Positions 30,745 through 32,060 of a stretch of 32,060 bases of DNA are shown piece by piece. A program made the translations under genes and the position numbers. The notes under the pieces are model-generated. The model saw nothing but the letters and a program-made list of their open reading frames with translations, was not told where the DNA came from and did not search any database. Position 1 is the first letter of the stretch; the number at the start of each line of letters is the position of its first letter. Source of the stretch: [Haemophilus] ducreyi (GTDB taxonomy: Bacteria > Pseudomonadota > Gammaproteobacteria > Enterobacterales > Pasteurellaceae); assembly GCF_900109315.1 (NCBI RefSeq), contig NZ_FOJC01000011.1, forward strand, positions 1 through 32,060, written 5' to 3'.

Positions 30745-31634
30745 CCTCTAGGATGAAATTGTTTATGTATCGATTTCAAACGCGTTTTCGCAACGTGCGT
30801 ATAAATTTGCGTAGTAGATAAATCACTATGGCCAAGTAACATTTGTACAACACGTAAATCAGCACCATGATTAATTAAATGCGTGGCAAATGCATGACGC
30901 AATACATGAGGAGAAAGTTTTTCAGCATCAATGCCCGCTAATACTGCATAATATTTAATACGATGCCAAAAAGTCTGACGGGTCATCTGTTTAGCGCGCC
31001 TACTCGGAAACAACACATCCGATTGCTGATCTGAAAGTAAAATCATTCGACCATAATCAAAGAATTCTTGAATCCAATAACTTGCTTCCTCACCAATTGG
31101 CACCAAACGCTCTTTATCACCTTTACCAATAACACGCACCACACCTTGACGTAAATTCAAATTATCTATCGTTAACGAAATTAACTCTGTTACTCGCAAA
31201 CCTGTAGCATAAAGCAACTCTAACATCGCTTTATCACGTAATTCTATCGGATCTAACGGATTAGGCGCATCAAGTAAACCCATGACTTGCTCTTCGCTTA
31301 ACGATTTCGGCAAATGTACTCGCTTACGCGGAGAAATTAACATACTAGTTGGATCATCTAAACGATACTTCTCTAAACAAAGAAAGCGAAAAAACTTACG
31401 CAAACAACTTATCATTCGAGCCGAACTACTAGATTTATAGCCTTTATCTAATCTATCACCTAAGAAAAGCTGCAAATCAGTATGCGTTAATGTTAAAAAC
31501 GCCCTCGGCTCAACTAACCAAACCGAAAATAATTCTAAATCTAACCGATATGACAACAAAGTATTTTGAGATAAACCCTGTTCTAACCATAAAGTATCAA
31601 GAAATTGTTCAATAATAGGATCTAGCTTTTTCAT
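30741..31634 (-). CDS. xerD: Site-specific tyrosine recombinase XerD
   Basis: XerD, with XerC, resolves chromosome dimers at dif under FtsK control. The 297-residue protein equals E. coli XerD (298). The N-terminal core-binding domain ([23 protein letters not shown]) is followed by the catalytic domain. Active-site residues are visible: Arg in GLRVTELI, Lys in GKGDKERL, His-Arg in [10 protein letters not shown], His in [10 protein letters not shown] and Tyr in QIYTHV. The C-terminal tail [11 protein letters not shown] is XerD-like. The call as XerD over XerC rests on this overall similarity. It lies just downstream of the rRNA operon terminator and shares stop-codon bases with tilS. Confidence 0.95.
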   Translation of the reverse strand: MKKLDPIIEQFLDTLWLEQGLSQNTLLSYRLDLELFSVWLVEPRAFLTLTHTDLQLFLGDRLDKGYKSSSSARMISCLRKFFRFLCLEKYRLDDPTSMLISPRKRVHLPKSLSEEQVMGLLDAPNPLDPIELRDKAMLELLYATGLRVTELISLTIDNLNLRQGVVRVIGKGDKERLVPIGEEASYWIQEFFDYGRMILLSDQQSDVLFPSRRAKQMTRQTFWHRIKYYAVLAGIDAEKLSPHVLRHAFATHLINHGADLRVVQMLLGHSDLSTTQIYTHVAKTRLKSIHKQFHPRG

Positions 31635-31704
31635 TAAAAAACCTATTTAAAGTAGTTATCCTCTTATTTTAACAGAATCCATGCTAGAAAATACAAATAG
31701 TAGA

Positions 31705-31738
31705 AAAGCAAAAAGCCGATTAGCATAACTAATCGGCT
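31705..31738 (-). terminator. Terminator of the rRNA operon
   Basis: AGCCGATTAG (31714-31723) and CTAATCGGCT (31729-31738) form a perfect 10-bp stem with a 5-base loop. On the minus strand TTTTGCTTTT follows. It lies 12 bases past the 3' end of tRNA-Trp and ends the 5S-tRNA-tRNA transcript. Confidence 0.92.
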
Positions 31739-31750
31739 ATTATAAAATGA

Positions 31751-31826
31751 TGGCAGGGGCGGAGAGGCTCGAACTCCCAACACCCGGTTTTGGAGACCGA
31801 TGCTCTACCAATTGAACTACGCCCCT
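31751..31826 (-). tRNA. tRNA-Trp (anticodon CCA)
   Basis: A 76-base cloverleaf with an encoded CCA end. The acceptor arms AGGGGCG/CGCCCCT pair, the D-arm is GTTC...GAGC, the anticodon stem CGGT/ACCG encloses CTCCAAA with anticodon CCA, and the T-loop is TTCGAGC between GGGAG and CTCTC. It lies 38 bases after tRNA-Asp in the rRNA operon tail. Confidence 0.97.
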
Positions 31827-31864
31827 AAAGATAAAGCGAGTAATGACTCCCCCTATCAAATAAA

Positions 31865-31941
31865 TGGCGGAACGGACGGGACTCGAACCCGCGACCCCCT
31901 GCGTGACAGGCAGGTATTCTAACCAGCTGAACTACCGCTCC
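31865..31941 (-). tRNA. tRNA-Asp (anticodon GTC)
   Basis: A 77-base cloverleaf with an encoded CCA end. The acceptor arms are GGAGCGG/CCGTTCC (with a G-T wobble), the anticodon loop CTGTCAC carries GTC, and the T-arm is CGGGTTCGAGTCCCG. It sits between 5S rRNA and tRNA-Trp, the same order as at the end of E. coli rrnC. Confidence 0.97.
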
Positions 31942-31952
31942 ACAAATTTTGT

Positions 31953-32060
31953 ATATTAACAGTGTCCTACTCTCACATGGGGAAGCCCCACACTACCATC
32001 GGCGTAACAGCGTTTCACTTCTGAGTTCGAGATGGATTCAGGTGGGACCACTGCACTATT
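31953..32060 (-). rRNA. rrf: 5S ribosomal RNA, 3' part (partial)
   Basis: The minus strand reads GTGGTCCCACCTGAATCCAT, then CGAACTCAGAAGTGAAACG and GCCGATGGTAGTGTGGGG, classic 5S rRNA blocks. About 108 bases of its 3' part are present and the 5' end is beyond the window. The 3' boundary is approximate (near 31953), placed by comparison with remembered Pasteurellaceae 5S ends. Confidence 0.93.

Overview
The window reads as a chromosomal segment of a Pasteurellaceae bacterium, most likely Haemophilus ducreyi or a very close relative. Three things point there. The uptake-signal core AAGCGGT, including exact ACAAGCGGTC copies, is scattered in and between genes; this is the Actinobacillus pleuropneumoniae/H. 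ducreyi type, and the H. influenzae AAGTGCGGT type was not seen. Two OmpA-type porins lie in tandem, as described for H. ducreyi MOMP and OmpA2. A GT80 sialyltransferase lies near them. The species name is inferred from remembered gene content; no search was run. The DNA is AT-rich throughout, and I see no insertion sequence, prophage or CRISPR array.

Layout. 1-183: 3' end of tuf. 295-1494: GT80 sialyltransferase. 1679-4914 (minus): accA, then plsC-ftsP. 5117-7837 (minus): two OmpA paralogues, one intact and one frameshifted. 8311-12018 (plus): hotdog thioesterase, yidC, mnmE. 12108-14523 (minus): a ChuW(HutW)-ChuX(HutX) fusion followed by a ChuY-like reductase. 14634-16086 (minus): lptM-lysA. 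16239-19533 (minus): frdABCD with a frameshifted frdA. 19883-20866: epmA, divergent from frd. 20945-21769 (minus): dapF. 21949-23271: a Dcu C4-dicarboxylate exchanger. 23326-24752 (minus): an MFS transporter and a broken crcB. 24848-26889: broken anmK, then murQ. 26962-29347 (minus): prmA and tldD. 29458-30744: tilS. 30741-31634 (minus): xerD. 31710-32060 (minus): the end of an rRNA operon (5S, tRNA-Asp, tRNA-Trp, terminator).

Themes. Several units serve anaerobic life: fumarate reductase, the Dcu exchanger that would supply fumarate and export succinate, and the putative anaerobic haem-degradation operon. The last has a perfect FNR box at exactly -41.5 from a well-placed -10 element. The most unusual object is the in-frame fusion of the radical-SAM haem-opening enzyme to its haem carrier. 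The fused gene keeps a good ribosome binding site and ATG at the start of the carrier domain.

Four genes carry single lesions. The second ompA has a 5-bp tandem duplication, frdA lacks one base in a poly-G tract, crcB has an in-frame TGA, and anmK has an in-frame TAA. They could reflect gene decay, phase variation (frdA) or sequence error; the sequence alone cannot decide. Many intergenic terminators are built from inverted pairs of uptake-signal cores.
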